This document shows, one piece after another, positions 34,300 to 47,879 of a stretch of 64,000 nt of DNA. The translations under genes and the position numbers were made by a program. Under the pieces are notes generated by a model. That model did not search any database. It was not told where the DNA came from and saw nothing but the letters and a program-made list of their open reading frames with translations. Position 1 is the stretch's first letter; every line of letters starts with the position of its first letter. The DNA is from Prunus persica (taxonomy: Eukaryota; Streptophyta; Magnoliopsida; Rosales; Rosaceae), in the NCBI RefSeq assembly GCF_000346465.2, contig NC_034015.1, positions 21,576,462 to 21,640,461 of the forward strand, given 5' to 3'.

Positions 34300-37222
34300 A
34301 TGGGCAATGTAACGTCGGGTGTGGCTGCAAAGTTTGCATTTTTCCCTCCAGACCCACCCACCTATGATGTGCACAAAGACGACGGTGGTAAGCTTGTGTT
34401 CTCGGGAGTTACAGCTGACAAGAACATGGAAGTGCATTTGCTTGATACAAAAGCAGGGAACAAGATCGTTGCCACGTTTTGGAAGCACCCTTTTGCCAGG
34501 TTCACGCTTCTCTACTCGCATGGTAATGCTGCTGACTTGGGTCAGATGCACGAGCTCTTCATTGAGCTCAGGGCTCACCTGCGTGTCAATATTATGAGGT
34601 ATTAATTATATTCTATTTCTCCTTCATTTTTCCCTTTTTTTTTCCTTCTTCTTCTTGTGTTGCTTTGCTTTTTGCTTGTTTTGGAAATCTATTCTGGATT
34701 TTGATGGGTCGGCTTGGTTTTTTATTAATCTGAAATGGGCCTTTTGGTTTTGGCCAATCTGTCATTTGCAAGGTAGTTTCTCCTTTTTTTGCTTACAAAA
34801 AAATATTGATTGAACACCCCTCATACAGTATCTTGAATTTGTTATTGGTTCCAAATTTTCAGTTTATTGATTATTTTCCTCGTTTTGTTTGGATTGATTT
34901 CTGAATTTGGATGAAATATGAACGGTCATGTGCTTGTTTCATTTGTTTCTCTGCATATCCGGGGATCATTTCAGCTTTTAAAGTTTGATTAATGGCAGGC
35001 TTAAAGCTGCCGGCATCATAATCTTTTCATGTTCGTTCCGTTTGGCGTGAGCCTGACTCCTTCAAAAAGAGACCAAACAGAAAATTATCTGTAATCCTAG
35101 TATTCTATTTGAAATTTCAACATGGGTTTTTCTGGTAAACAATGGAGGCGAGTACAAACTCATAGATACTTGTTTAAGCTTTAAATTTTTGATTGGTCAT
35201 GGAGCTTTAAATTTTTAATTTCATTTTTTGGTGGGGTTTGGGAGTTGGAATGGATGCATAGGATGAGAATGTTACTGTGCCAGCATTTATTACGTACTTG
35301 AGAGTACATTATTTATTTATTATTTGTAAAATATGGTCAAGCAGCCAATGAGAATCTTTGAATGTAACATTTAAAAAAAAAGAGAAAAAAAGTCAGGAAC
35401 TTTGAATGTAACACGCAGGCAGCTGATATGCTATGAGTTTTCTGATGCTCTGTGCTGCAGTAGTTATGAACCCTCCCGTATTATTTACGTCAGATATTTT
35501 TCTTTGTGGCAGCTATGACTATTCAGGATATGGAGCATCAGCTGGTAAGGTAAGTGTTAAGTAATCTATGAAGTTGGTTTGCACTAAAAGTTTCTCTTTG
35601 ATTTGAAAGTTTAGTGCAGGCTCTGAAATATGACATTACAGAACTATAGGATTTATTTTATTTAAAATCTCAAATTTACATCCGTTTGTCAATCTATTGA
35701 CCTGCATTGAATTGCAAACTCTATGACTGAAAAGTGTTAATGTTGGTAAATTTTTAGCCATCTGAGTTCAACACATATTATGACATAGAAGCTGTGTACG
35801 ATTGTTTAAAGAACGACTACGAAATAAGACAAGAGGATTTGATACTGTATGGCCAATCTGTTGGAAGCGGACCAACACTGCACTTGGGTTCTCGCTTACA
35901 GAAACTGAGAGCCGTTGTTCTTCATAGTGCCATCCTGTCAGGCATACGAGTCTTGTATCCCGTCAAGTTGACGTTTTGGTTTGACATTTTCAAAGTAAGC
36001 TCTTCTTTGAATCTCTTATTCTGTTACAGAGCTCAGTTTATTGAACTTGTACTGAAAATCCCTCTGCAATATTTTCAGAATATAGACAAAATACGGCACG
36101 TCAACTGTACGGTTTTAGTTATACATGTAAGTAGTTATTCCCTTCACTTATTTTGTTTGAGTACCATTCTTTTAGAATTCAATGTATTTGTGTTGTGGTT
36201 CTATTGTTTTCTCCTCCCTCCTCACCTTTTTCTCAACTTCTGTTTGATGAAAAACATTAAAGAGTCGTAACTTAAGAATGAAAAGCTATTTTGTTATCAA
36301 CTAAACTGAACAACATTTTTCTTTGGATTTGAATAAGTAAGTTTCATCTGTCCAAAAAGAAAGGAAGAAAGGAAGAAAAAATAAATAAATACTAGAGCTG
36401 GCTTAATTCATATGCTTTTGTTGCTTGTTTCCTCAACCAGACTAATGTCAGTTGCCATTTGGAAAGGACTGGTAAAAGATTCTTTTCTGGTAGTTCATAA
36501 AGAGGCCAGGAAGCCTGGAATTGATCCTACATGTGAAGTTTCCTTGTTAAATAATGGAAATTTGGATACAAAATAGTAAACTCCTACAGGAACTACCAAA
36601 TATTACAATTATACGTATTTCACATTAATGGATACTTTTATAAAATGATTTTAAGAAGTGAAAAACTTATCAAAAACATTGTCATAGAGAAAGTAGATTT
36701 TATATCAGTATCAAGAACCTGTTGTGATTAGTGAAAGGAAAAATTACAGTTAGACACCTCCTTTGGATTTAATTCCTAACAAAAGGCTGTAACTTTAACA
36801 ATTACAACAATTAATATGTGTAATCCTAAACATGCAATTGAAAGATCTTACACTTGTGGTTTTATTCAGATTCCCTTTGTTCTCGTATGAATGGTTGCTT
36901 CTGATTTGATTGATCGATATGCTGCCATTGGTGATGCATGTTTAAACGGACTATTTTGCAGGGAACAGATGATGAAATTGTTGATTGGTCCCATGGAAAG
37001 CGTTTATGGGAACTTTCCAAGGAAAAGTATGATCCCTTATGGGTCAAGGGTGGAGGCCACTGCAATCTCGAAACATATCCCGAGTACATTAAGCACTTAC
37101 GCAAATTCATAAATGCAATGGAGAAACTTTCGCTCGCTAAACAAACGAAGAAACAACTCACTTCTAACCTAAGTATCACAGAAGTAAAACACAACAAGTG
37201 CTTGAGATTTGGAAAAAAATAG
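34300..37222 (+). CDS. ABHD17-like alpha/beta hydrolase, likely protein depalmitoylase
   Basis: Exons 34300-34598, 35513-35549, 35758-35994, 36079-36126 and 36962-37222 join to about 293 residues. The nucleophile elbow is GQSVGSG. The acidic residue lies in [12 protein letters not shown] and the histidine in GGGHCNLE, giving a full catalytic triad. The early motif [12 protein letters not shown] supplies the oxyanion region. The N-terminus MGNVTSG fits an N-myristoylation signal (Gly2, Ser/Thr at 6), which would place it on membranes. Animal ABHD17 proteins remove palmitate from Ras and PSD-95; the same chemistry here is inference. The C-terminal tail after KFINAMEKL is basic and not conserved in my recollection of the family. 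Confidence 0.85.
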
Positions 37223-37560
37223 CTGGTTTTCTTGATATCAGTTGAGAAGTAGCGAATGGAAACAGATAGTTCCACTGCATTGTCACCCCGTCTACACGAA
37301 TAGCTATGATTGCTTTGGCAGCAACGTAGCTATCCAGCCTGGTATTTTTCTTGGTAGAGGAACAGATAGGAGGAATCATACCTAGAATGTTTGATCCAGA
37401 TCTAGTTCAGTTCAGATGACCATTTTTTGAGATGGGGAATGAACTTACATGTACAATTTCTAGAGGTTTGGTTCCTGATCTGGGGTTTCTTGTACAATTT
37501 AAAAAACTGAGCTCTATCTCTATGTAAAGAGACTATCATCAATTTCAGTTGAGAAAATAC
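37223..37560. other. 3' flank of the alpha/beta hydrolase
   Basis: This is probably the 3' UTR and downstream DNA. Nothing else is seen. Confidence 0.4.
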
Positions 37561-37903
37561 ATGGGTTGCTTTGATTTACAATCCAAATCATCTGTTTTTT
37601 AAGTCTACATTCATAGATCATTCTTGTAAAAAATTACACAAATTGGAAACCGTTTCGACATCTAATTGTATCCTACAAAATAAATGAACATGGTGCTTCA
37701 AGAAAGTATTAAAATTTCAATAATTAAATTGAGTAGTCAAATGATATCAGATTCAAGTTATTTTTTTGTAGAGATGATCTTTAAATGAATATCTATAAAA
37801 TAGATGGTTTGAATTAGTAAAATACAATATGAAATGGGTCATACAAGAGTGTCCCTCAATAGAAGCTCATTGTAATATATATATATATATATATATACAT
37901 AGG
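37560..37903. repeat. Dispersed repeat, second copy of 21450-21770
   Basis: It has the same order of blocks as at 21450-21770 and also ends in an (AT)n run (37875-37903). A non-coding mobile element is likely. Confidence 0.65.
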
Positions 37904-37911
37904 GAGATTCT

Positions 37912-38066
37912 TCAATAAGTATTTTATGTTAAGGATTTGTAACATATTTCTAATATTGGCCATTGCATTCGTTAAATGTGTTGGTAGTTTTTTAAATGCA
38001 ATCCAACGCCCAAAATTAAAAGTATATAACTAATTTTTAACTTAAATGCTTATTGGAGAATGTCCC
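37912..38066. mobile_element. 155 bp MITE, hAT-like, with 8 bp target duplication
   Basis: The ends are inverted repeats: GGGAGATTCTTCAATAAGTA at the left and, read from the right, GGGACATTCTCCAATAAGCA. TATACATA flanks both sides exactly (37904-37911 and 38067-38074). An 8 bp duplication and short terminal inverted repeats point to a hAT-type non-autonomous element. Confidence 0.8.
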
Positions 38067-38074
38067 TATACATA

Positions 38075-40055
38075 TATAATTAGTTAGCTTTGATTTGACT
38101 TTTTCTCTTCAAAACAATTTTAATAAGCCTGCTGCATCAGTTGTTGTAGCATGTTTTATGCACTCAAGTACTAATAAGACATAAATAATTACTATTTAGA
38201 CTTTGCTAAAGCTGAACCATGAAGGAAGGGTCAATCCAATAGTGGTAGCATATGGAAACTAGGAGAGGTGGAAGCATATATGTACTTTAAATGGCAGACC
38301 ATATTAAAATAGCATGTTTCTCAAGTGGTTCTTGCATTGCACATCACTGATAAAAGAATTTGGGCTGCATTCTTAGAAAAAAAAATATATATATTTAAAA
38401 AATTAAAAAAGGTTGGTATCAAACAATTTGGCTATGTTCATGACCTCTTGTTCTTTTTTTTAGTCTCGAATTGGTTAATCGCTTTAAATTTAGTACATCG
38501 CATTGCATTTACATGTAGTCGCAGTTGTTGCAGCAGCTGCATTCTACTGAGATTGAACAAATGTTTGAAATGAATCAATTCCACATTATGAGGTTATTCA
38601 TTTAGTCATTATTGTTATTATTATTAATATAACGAATACTCATTACTACTGATTGCTAATTTCTGAGTGAATGATATGATAGCCTTTTCCCAATTTAAAC
38701 CCTAAATAAATAAAGTCAATGGGAAATTGAATAAATCCACTCCTTGAGCTCAGCTGCTCTGAGGTCACGTGACCTTTAACGCCAGAGGCCCGTAACCATC
38801 AAATCAACCATGTGAGCAGCGGAGCCCACATGAGCTTATGTAATTTTGATTCCTAATTTATTTATTCATGTACTCTCTCTCTCTCTCTCTCTCATATCCT
38901 GGGACCGACGTGTCGTATCTCGTGAAGGCTGCATTTCTTTCTGGTTCTGGTCTTCAGGGGTCCCTGGAATCTAAACCGGGTCCCACCGAGGACTCAGTCT
39001 CCCAATGAGAATCCGAAACGTGGCATCGTCCTAACACATACTGAGATGGCTTCGGTTGTGTGCTATTTTTTGGCACTTATTTAGATCAAAGTCTGAGACT
39101 CTCTTTCTGGAAATGTGAAATACACGCTCCTCCTAGTAATAAGTAATAAATAATAATACCCAATTATACGTTAATTATACTCCACCCTTTATTATGAACA
39201 CAAAAATAGTGCCCCCGCGATACTCAAAGGAGGAAACACATTGTAAAATAAGAGCTATAATCACGCGCTTTTTAAAAACCAATTAGGAATTTTTGCGGGT
39301 AGATACAATTAATTTACCAAAAACAGAAAATTTAAGGATAATTTGCATTAAATGCCCAAGAAATTAGGGCACTCGGTATAGATGTGTCAAAGTAACCTAT
39401 ACAGAATGTCCTCTGACTTACCATAATAATACCCCAAATCCGACGGACCGTTTTACCCGCCATTTCCATTAGAAGCTTACTTATCAGAGGGGTTGCTGCT
39501 GCTAAAACCAGTAATAACCCTAAGATGCATTTCAAAAATTTCACTTTGACTGAACAAGATGCCAAAAAAAAACATTCATGAATTGGTGATTAAATATTAA
39601 ATGCCAAAATGATAGGGTCCATTGACCTGTTATGGACATTATATACATATATATGTTACAAACAGAGAGATGAGATAAGAGGAAAGAGTTTATCTAATTA
39701 AAAAAAAGGGACACAGCTTGAGAGAGAAGACAAGCTTTGTATTATAAAATCCATTAAAGATAAAAGCTTGAAGACAAGGACGCAGAAGAGAGAGAAGAAC
39801 AAACAATTCTGAAAGAGAGAGAGAGAGACTTTCACTTAAAATACTAAAAAGATTTCTGTTTTGTTGGGTTGAACTCTTCACTCTGTTCTTCTGGCCATCA
39901 CCATCATTGTCCGTTTCTACAGCTTTTACTTCTACCCACATTCTCTCTCTCTAGCCACTCTCTTAGTTTTTTGTTTTTTATTTTTATCCGTCTCCATTTC
40001 TTCTTCTGGTTAATCTCTGTTTTCTCCTCACGCTCTTTAAAGTTGTTGATTCACT
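38075..40055. other. Intergenic and 5' leader of the response regulator
   Basis: No coding region is supported. A (CT)n run lies at about 38874-38892. The last 350 bases are purine- then pyrimidine-rich, as in plant 5' leaders. Confidence 0.5.
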
Positions 40056-43000
40056 ATGACTGTGAAGGCCCAGAGGGGAGGTTTGATTGGTGAGGATGGG
40101 GCTATGGACCGTTTCCCGGTGGGTATGCGTGTCCTGGCTGTTGACGACAATCCAATTTGTCTCAGATTATTGGAGGGGCTCCTTCAGAATTGCCAGTATC
40201 AAGGTTTGTTTCTTCTCCTCGTATCGTTTTTCCCTTGGAGGAATTTGCATTTAGTTTTCTTCAAGTTCTAGTCAATTTGTTCTAACAAATTGTGTGTGTG
40301 TGTGTGTGCGCGCGCGACTGTGAAGTATAATGTAAATTCCGTTCTTTAATTTTGAATTAGTTTGTTTATCTAGATATAAAAGAAGAAGTAGCTTGTTAAA
40401 CTCAAACTATGCATAGTCTCGGGTAGAAAAACTATGCGAAGTCTTAATTTCCTGTTCATAAACTGTTTATTCAAGTTTTCGTCAGGCTCTTTCCACTGTT
40501 TTACTAAATGGGCTCTGAAAATATCCGCTTAAATCCAGTAGAGGTTAAAGTTTGGTACTGGAATCGTTTACGTGATTTCTGGTTTTTGCAGTTACTACGA
40601 CCACTCAGGCAGTCGAGGCACTGCTAATGTTGAGGGAAAGCAGAAATAGGTTTGACCTGGTGATCACTGATGTAAGTATGCCAGACATGGATGGCTTTAA
40701 GCTACTTGAGCTCTTAGGGCTGGAAATGGACCTACCTGTGATTAGTAAGCATGAACTTATCCTGGATCCTCGGACATAAAATACAACTTTTTTACTCTTG
40801 TTAGAATTGGATTTAAGTGCAAGTGAAAAAAATAATTTGAGTTTTCTTTGGTATCTGTTACACTTCTGGCTTTTATTTTAATACTAAAAAACCTGCTTAG
40901 GCCCCATTTCAAGTTGAGCAGTAGATAGTGATTGTTGAAGAAGTGGGAGATGAATTGGTTACTAACATCATTTTTGTGTTGTAAAATGGTCCCAGTGTTG
41001 TCAGGACATAGTGATAAAGAGCTTGTAATGAAGGGAATCTCCCATGGTGCTTGTGACTATCTGTTGAAGCCTGTTCGAAAGGAAGAGCTCACGAATATCT
41101 GGCAACATGTAATCCGAAGAAAGAAGTTCGACTCCAAGGACCAAAACAAGTCGTCCAGTCAAGACAAGGCTTGCCATGAAACCGAAGGGGGACAGGGGGT
41201 TTCACCAGCAGGCAGCTCAGATCAGAATGGAAAATTCAATAGAAAAAGAAAGGACCAAAATGAAGATGAGGAAGAAGAATATGAAGATGATGAACATGAG
41301 AATGAGGACCCATCCACCCAAAAGAAGCCTCGGGTAGTTTGGTCGAAAGAGCTGCACGGAAAGTTTGTTGCAGCTGTACATCAGTTGGGACTTGAAAGTG
41401 AGTCATCTGCTCCAGAGAAGTGATGTGTTGCTTTTGTTATACAGATTATCTTCTTGACTAATGTTTCTTCCCCCTTCTTCCTTAATCTATATGCAGGGGC
41501 TGTTCCTAAGAAAATTCTTGACCTGATGAATGTTCAAGGACTCACGAGGGAAAATGTGGCCAGCCATCTGCAGGTACATATTTCCTTTGCCTTACTTTTA
41601 GAATAACTTTACTACCATGTAACTTTGCTGCAAGAATTCTGGAATTCAAAATCAAATATTTTTTTCGACCCAGGAATAATCTGTATTTTCATATACATGT
41701 GATTTAATAATATATGTATATAAATGCGATGTTGTAATCACCATCAAACACTTAGCATGAAATATCTGGAAACAACTCAAGGAATCATTCTAGTGAGAGA
41801 AGTGATTGCGATAATGTTCTATTCTAGCTATTCTTTAATATTTTAACACTATGACTTCTTTTGGGCTTGTCAGAAAACTAGGTTTTGCAACCACGCTTAT
41901 GCTCTCACTTTGTGTTGCAGAAATATAGGCTCTGCCTCAAAAGACTCAGCAGTACTGCAACCCAACAAGCTAGCATGGTTGCTGCTTTTGGGGGGAAAGA
42001 TTCCTCTTACATCCGCATGGGTGCACTAGATGGATTTGGAGATCTACGGTCCTTAGCTGGATCACGAAGACTCTCAAATGCCACTTTATCACCATACGCA
42101 CCAGGTGGGATGCTTGGTAGATTAAACTCCCCGGCTGGTTTGAGCATACGAGGAATTACTTCTTCTGGTCTGGTCCAACCTGGTCACTCCCAAAACTTGA
42201 GCAACTCTATTAGTAATCTTGTAAAGCTCCAGCCAGCTCTGCCTGCAAACCAAAGTCCAAATTTGTATGAATCAATTCCAACATCATTAGAACTCAATCA
42301 ATTGCAGCAGGGCAAACATACTGCTCACATTGGAGAGTCCAGTCCCAATAATGATCCAACAAGTTATTCAGTACCCTCTAGCTTTCCAGACACAAGTGTG
42401 TCTGTTAGCTCAATTCATTCTGATTCCATTACTTCAAGCAATCCTTTGATATTACACAGGAATCCACAACAAGCATTTGGTATGGGAGTATTTGGAAATC
42501 GGTCTTCTCTTAGTTTGGCTTCATTGAATCCAGAATCTTTTGACATTGGAATCTCCTCCAATTTTCTGGATGACAATCGATGTAGTGAAAGTTGGCAGGT
42601 TGCAGTTCAGTTATCTAAGTTTCCATCGAATGATTTGCCAATGAGCGAGCCTTTCGATCATGGTCAATTGCATGCGAATAACTTGGGTCTTTCTTCTACC
42701 AGGCCTCAAATTGGGAACAGTCCAAATGATTTTTCGTCTTTAAGTGTTCTTCCAGGTCCTGCTGAGGAATTAAGAGGAAATGTGTGGAACCAAGAAGGCT
42801 TGATTGGAGATGTTGTGCCAACCATGGATTGCACACCAAAGCAAAGGTGGGAAGAACATAAGCGAGATTACAAGCACAACTTGAATCTAACTTTCAGTGC
42901 CACAAATCCCACGGTTTCTGCTAATGTTATTGTGAGTCCCCTAAGCCAGAGTTTGGACCAAAGTGATGCAGTCTGCAGTAAAAAGATGAATTCATCTTTA

Positions 43001-43924
43001 TTTGACCAGTTAAATGGGGCCACTCCAACTGTCATGCAGCTCAGTGAGGTTGAGAAATCTGCCATGGGAACAAAGATGAAGCCCAGTGAGGACTACCTGT
43101 GGGAGCAAACAAAGTCGCATGATGGTTTAGTTCAAAATAGTTATGAATCGTTGAATGATATCATGGGTGCGATAATGAAAGGGGTATGATTAAAAAACTG
43201 CTTATAACAAGGCCGTTCCATTATTGATTTGTTCTCTTATTTTGGCAAAGTCATATTGAAGTGGGTATTAGATCTTATATCCTTATTGATATATGCAATA
43301 TCGTTTTTCCTTTGTTGAGAAAGGATTAAGATAGGCCATGTTGGAGTTAAAAAGAAGATCTCATTTTTGACAGTAGAAGCTCTATAATTTGATGTTGAAT
43401 ATGGTCTAGTCTATACATTGCATTATGTCTTGCATCTTGTCTAGAATTAATGTATCTATTTTGATTCATGGAAGTCTGTTAAATAAGCAGTAATTTACAT
43501 GGCACAAATTTTGAAAGGCGCATTTATTTTAGTAGTAATAGATTTGGTCTATTTTCGTTTATTTTTTTTCCTCTCTATGTATCATTATGTGGTAGAGGAA
43601 TTGCTGGAGAGTGGAGAATGTCTAAATATGCAGACTGTATATAGAGATATAACCTAAATTACGTTTTTGTGCTTGTTTAAGTGTCGTGTCCTATCCATAT
43701 TAACATGTTCTGTTTTGTGTTTGCTTTGGGAAGTTGAATAATTACTATTTATCTCATTATAGAAAGAATACCTGGTTTCTGTTACACCTTATTTTCAGTG
43801 TCTCTTATCTGTCTTGTATATTTGTACTTTTTATTTCTCCTCCTCTTCAACAGTATATAATATGAAGACTGTTGTACAGGGACAAAACGAGAATATGCTA
43901 ATGGATGGAGAGTTTTGGATTTGA
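40056..43924 (+). CDS. Type-B response regulator (cytokinin signalling transcription factor)
   Basis: Exons 40056-40203, 40592-40744, 40996-41397, 41497-41573, 41921-43183 and probably 43880-43924 join in frame. The receiver domain (about residues 22-140) shows the acidic pair in VLAVDDN, the phospho-acceptor Asp in [11 protein letters not shown] and the Lys in LLKPVR. After an acidic, nuclear-localisation-like linker (KKPRV) comes the GARP/Myb DNA-binding domain, with [11 protein letters not shown] and NVASHLQKYRL. The long Ser/Asn/Gln-rich C-terminus is the usual activation region. It would act in the nucleus at the end of the His-kinase phosphorelay, like Arabidopsis ARR1, ARR10 or ARR12. 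Reading through the fifth intron ends at 43189 (MKGV). Splicing to 43880 gives a short tail ending GEFWI. Confidence 0.9.
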
Positions 43925-44696
43925 TGCTTAGTCTCTAGGATCATGTATATGATCAGCCTACACTAGTGCTAATTCCTGCCGGAGATAATGGTGGCAGCAT
44001 CGCCGCAGTTTACTCCTGCTCTATGAGAAACTTGTATCATTATGTAATTTCTTCATCTCTCTCGTGTAGTTTTTCTTCCCATCTTCTACTCATGTTCTGT
44101 TGCCAACTTTAATGTCCTTGCAAGTTGCAAACAGCAAACTCGCATCTTTTCAGTTCTTTCTTCTGTTTGGAGTAATGGGCTAATGGCATAATAAGTTGTC
44201 AACTTTCTGTATATCATTTTTTCATATTTTCTTCCTTGTTTCCTTTTACAATTATTTACGATGAAATAACGGACTCTTTAGCTTTATGATTGTTAAATAT
44301 CTTACTGTTTTTGGGGCCTTTCTTGTTGATACTTGGTCAAATCTGCACTTGCCCATTTAATAAGGAACCCGAAAATGAGATTCTGGTTGCAATGGAAAGC
44401 GACGCTCAAAGGTTCCATTATTTTTCTTGTTTTGGCATAGGAATGGTGAGGTTTCTAAAATATAACATTTGCCAGGTGGTCCCTGCCTCTACAGTATCAA
44501 ATAACAAGTTCTGGATGAAGAAGATAAAAGAACTTGAAAATTTCCAAAATAGAATTAAATTCCTAATTTTCATTCTCTTTTCAGCGTCACTTTTGAAAGC
44601 AAATAGAACATTAAACATCTCAAATCAACAAACACAAATGATTTCTGTGATGGCTGCCGCGGTTGACATAGGAGAGACCCAACTTAAGCATTTGAT
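43925..44696. other. 3' flanks of two converging genes
   Basis: This holds the probable 3' UTRs of the response regulator (plus) and CBP60 (minus). The 142-residue open frame at 44290-44718 has no recognisable features and runs into the antisense of the CBP60 end. Confidence 0.5.
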
Positions 44697-47600
44697 TCAG
44701 TCTAGCTCGGTGAGCTGAGCTCTCCTTTCTGCAGCTCTCTTCCTAATAAATATTCCCCACCTTAAAGCGGCTTTGAGCTTAAGCCATCCAACTACAGCCT
44801 TTCCTGAGCTCTTTGCTTGCTCCTTCCTGAATGACTGGCCTATCTGAGGCTCATACTGTACACTGTAATTGTAACAAGCTTCATCAGAAGCACCAAAACC
44901 CGCTCCTGCTCCTACACCGACTCCCATACTAAATGTCTTGAGCAGTCTTTGCATGTCATCACTCTCCAACATCTCTGAACTCCTGAAACGGATTTCATCA
45001 GCCACGAAATCTTCCAATCCACTCACGTTGTTTGGCCGTGACCAATCTCCTGAAAAATGTGAACCTCCAACTGGCATGTAACCCATGCTGCCAGATAATG
45101 CTGCTGGTTCTGGGTTATTAAATTTAATCAATGCTGTTTGATCGGACCTCACAAATGGAAATTCAATGTACTGAGGGACTGATGGGTGGTTATTTTCTGT
45201 TTGGAACTGTTCGCCGAATTGAGAGGTATACTGCTGCATATTCTGAGTAGCTGCAGAATGGTTGTCTATAGCATAATTGTTGTGGTCGGCCAGAGTCACA
45301 GGTGCAGCTGAGGCTTTCGTAACCTTTTTGTTGCTGACAAGAGAGTGTAAGACTTTTCCATCATATTCTATGACTTGATGCCAATTATCATATGCTCTCT
45401 TCACCAGAGAATCCACTGAAACCTGCATGTAGAGCTCCAAATGGGTGAGCTATGTTTGAAGAGATAAGTAATTATCACAGCATTTCCCAATAGTTAAAAA
45501 CATCCAACCTTCTGACTCTGGGTAAGCGACTCCAAAGGAAGAAACTGCCCATCAGCAATAAGGCCTCTGAGCTCATAAATATGGTTGAAAACAACACCAG
45601 TGCTGTGAGTTTGATCAGTGTAGTAAACATAGAGCTTCCCACCCAAGACACAAGTTTTTGCATGCTCCACTGTATTTTCCCACATCCTATTGGACATCCC
45701 ACTCCCAAGCATCTATATTTTGAAATTTAGAAGTAAGAATACCAGAAAAGCAAGGGAGAAGGGTGTTTAAATATAAATGCAAGAGATGCTTACGCTTCTT
45801 AATTTCTGTGGGTCCTTGACAAGAAGGCGAAGAAAGTCTTCAACAGTTACAATCTCAGCCTTAATCAGTTTTTTGTGCAGAGCTCCATCCTTTGCTATTC
45901 TATCCAATCTCCAAACTTCGTCATGCAAAGCCGGTGGGTAGTGTTTCTTGTACACTACAAATGGCAGAAACAGTGACTTCATTAAGACAAGCTTTAAAGG
46001 TATTTTGTAATACATATAAAGGAATAACGGCATATCAGACTCAAGGTACACTAACCAAAATGTATGACACTGCAAGTTAGGAAGATATATGCAAGAATCC
46101 AAAATGACCAAGAAGTTTATGTCATCAATCCTAATAATGACGAGAGGAATGCATTCTGAGTCTGATCAACTAATACTGGGTTATGCTCTCTGCCCCAGGC
46201 AGACATAGTGGCTCCTGGACCCCCTAACTTGATTAGCATATGTACTGCAGACTGTTCTATCATAAGTAAATGCTAAAATGACAAACTTCAGAAAACTCAC
46301 ATTCTCCCCTGTGATCTTTAACAGAAAAAGCATCTGTTTTAGCCTCACAAATACGAATGCCCTCACAATATCCAGGGGAAATCTTAACACCAAGCCTGAA
46401 TTTCCTGCTCCTTGTCCAGCTAGAATTGTCAGTGAAGGTAAGATCTCCAAGAGTACCTACCCCTTCCTTGAGAGTAATTTGTAGATCCCCTGTCAAAAGT
46501 GGCCTTTTCCCCTCACGTTCCTTTACTTCATGGTTTTCAAAGTGTTCTTTGGTCCAAATATCATCAGCTTCCTCATTAAAGTCACCTTCCAACACCACAA
46601 CATTCAGTTTTGCAGCTGATTCAGGCCCTGTTTGCAAAACAGTGCCTGTGCTGTGGTCTAGCAAGACAACATGAATTGCTGCTCCTTGCTCTCCTTCAAC
46701 CTTTGCACCTGTGAACAGATGAGGAGGCATTCTTGTTTTGAATTGTAGTTGCAGAGTTCTTCCTTCTGGGCCCTGTATTCTTGGTGGTGGAGACCTGCAG
46801 TATTTTGGAAAGTGCAAACAATGAATTTGATACGGCTTCCCACCCCAACCTTCCAACCAACACACCATTACAGAGAAAGAAAGAAACAAAACATGATAAT
46901 TTACGAAAATCTGAAGAAGAAAGCATAACATCTGCTTTAAATATTTTTAAATTCTAATTAGAACCGTAGTCTAGGACTCTCAAAATGAACCAAGGAGACA
47001 ATATTATGGTTGAAACAAACCTTCCAGCCAGTTCAGCATGGTCTAACTTTGTCAAAGCACGCTCCACTTCTTCACTAACCTGTTACTCAAAAAGAATTTC
47101 AGAATGATCAAAAGGATGCTAACTTACTGCAAACAATGCACGGTTTTACATATGACTGAAGGCAATGTTTTGAAGAAAGTATAGCCAGGAAATACTACGT
47201 GTCACAGATTTTTTTCGGCATTATCGATGGCAGGATACTAACAACTTAATGTGCTTTCTTTGTTTAAATTAGTGGGAAAAGTAAAACACACGGAAAGCCA
47301 TACTAGGCAGAAAGTGACTTTGCAGGAAAAATAAAAATGAAATGCTATAATTCATTGTTTTGGAAAGGTGGGAAAGGGAAGAAAACAATGATTTGCTATC
47401 CCAGAAGGGACTGATCATTATCTGAGTGCAGCTAGTTTCAACGTCAACTCTACTCTAATATGCGAAGAGTGACAATCTGACTCACAATTCTGCGGAGAAG
47501 AGGCTCCAAAGATGAGCAAAGTCTTTGCAAGCTATCTACCTTCAAAGATTCAACAATTACACTGCAAATAATGAACTGTATAAACAATAGTCTTTAAAGA

Positions 47601-47879
47601 AAATGATATTGAACGCTTGCATAGAGATTGTTCAACAGGGGAGTGTAAATGCAAAATAAGTCAGCCTAAACATTCTTACAATTGAATTAGCACCTACCCT
47701 TTAATTAGCAGAAACAAGTCATAAAATCCAAATATCAAAGTAGGAAATAAAAACCTTGCCAAAGCGGGCAATCTCTGCTTCTTTGGCTCTGGCGAGTGGC
47801 CTTCTTCTGCATCATCATCCAATTCCACGCCCTCTTCATACCCTCTCTTCTCCACCCTCATGCTTCCTGAACTTTCCAT
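44697..47879 (-). CDS. CBP60-family calmodulin-binding protein
   Basis: Seven exons on the minus strand join in frame: 47879-47755, 47561-47486, 47079-47021, 46794-46301, 45954-45794, 45712-45509 and 45422-44697. The N-terminus has a basic nuclear signal (EPKKQR). The conserved CBP60 core begins near RLPALAS and includes [31 protein letters not shown] and DHRGELYKKHYPP, the region known for DNA binding in this plant-specific family. The last exon ends with a Trp-rich basic helix ([20 protein letters not shown]), matching the C-terminal calmodulin-binding site of the CBP60a to CBP60f type rather than the N-terminal site of CBP60g. It is a nuclear calcium-linked regulator of immunity genes by family knowledge. 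All motifs are intact. Confidence 0.9.

Noticed and set aside
40868..40995. Open frame extending upstream of the third response regulator exon
   Set aside because: It is intron sequence. The receiver-domain frame requires the acceptor at 40994-40995.
44290..44718. 142-residue open frame on the plus strand
   Set aside because: It has no family motif, lies between two converging genes and overlaps the antisense of the CBP60 end.
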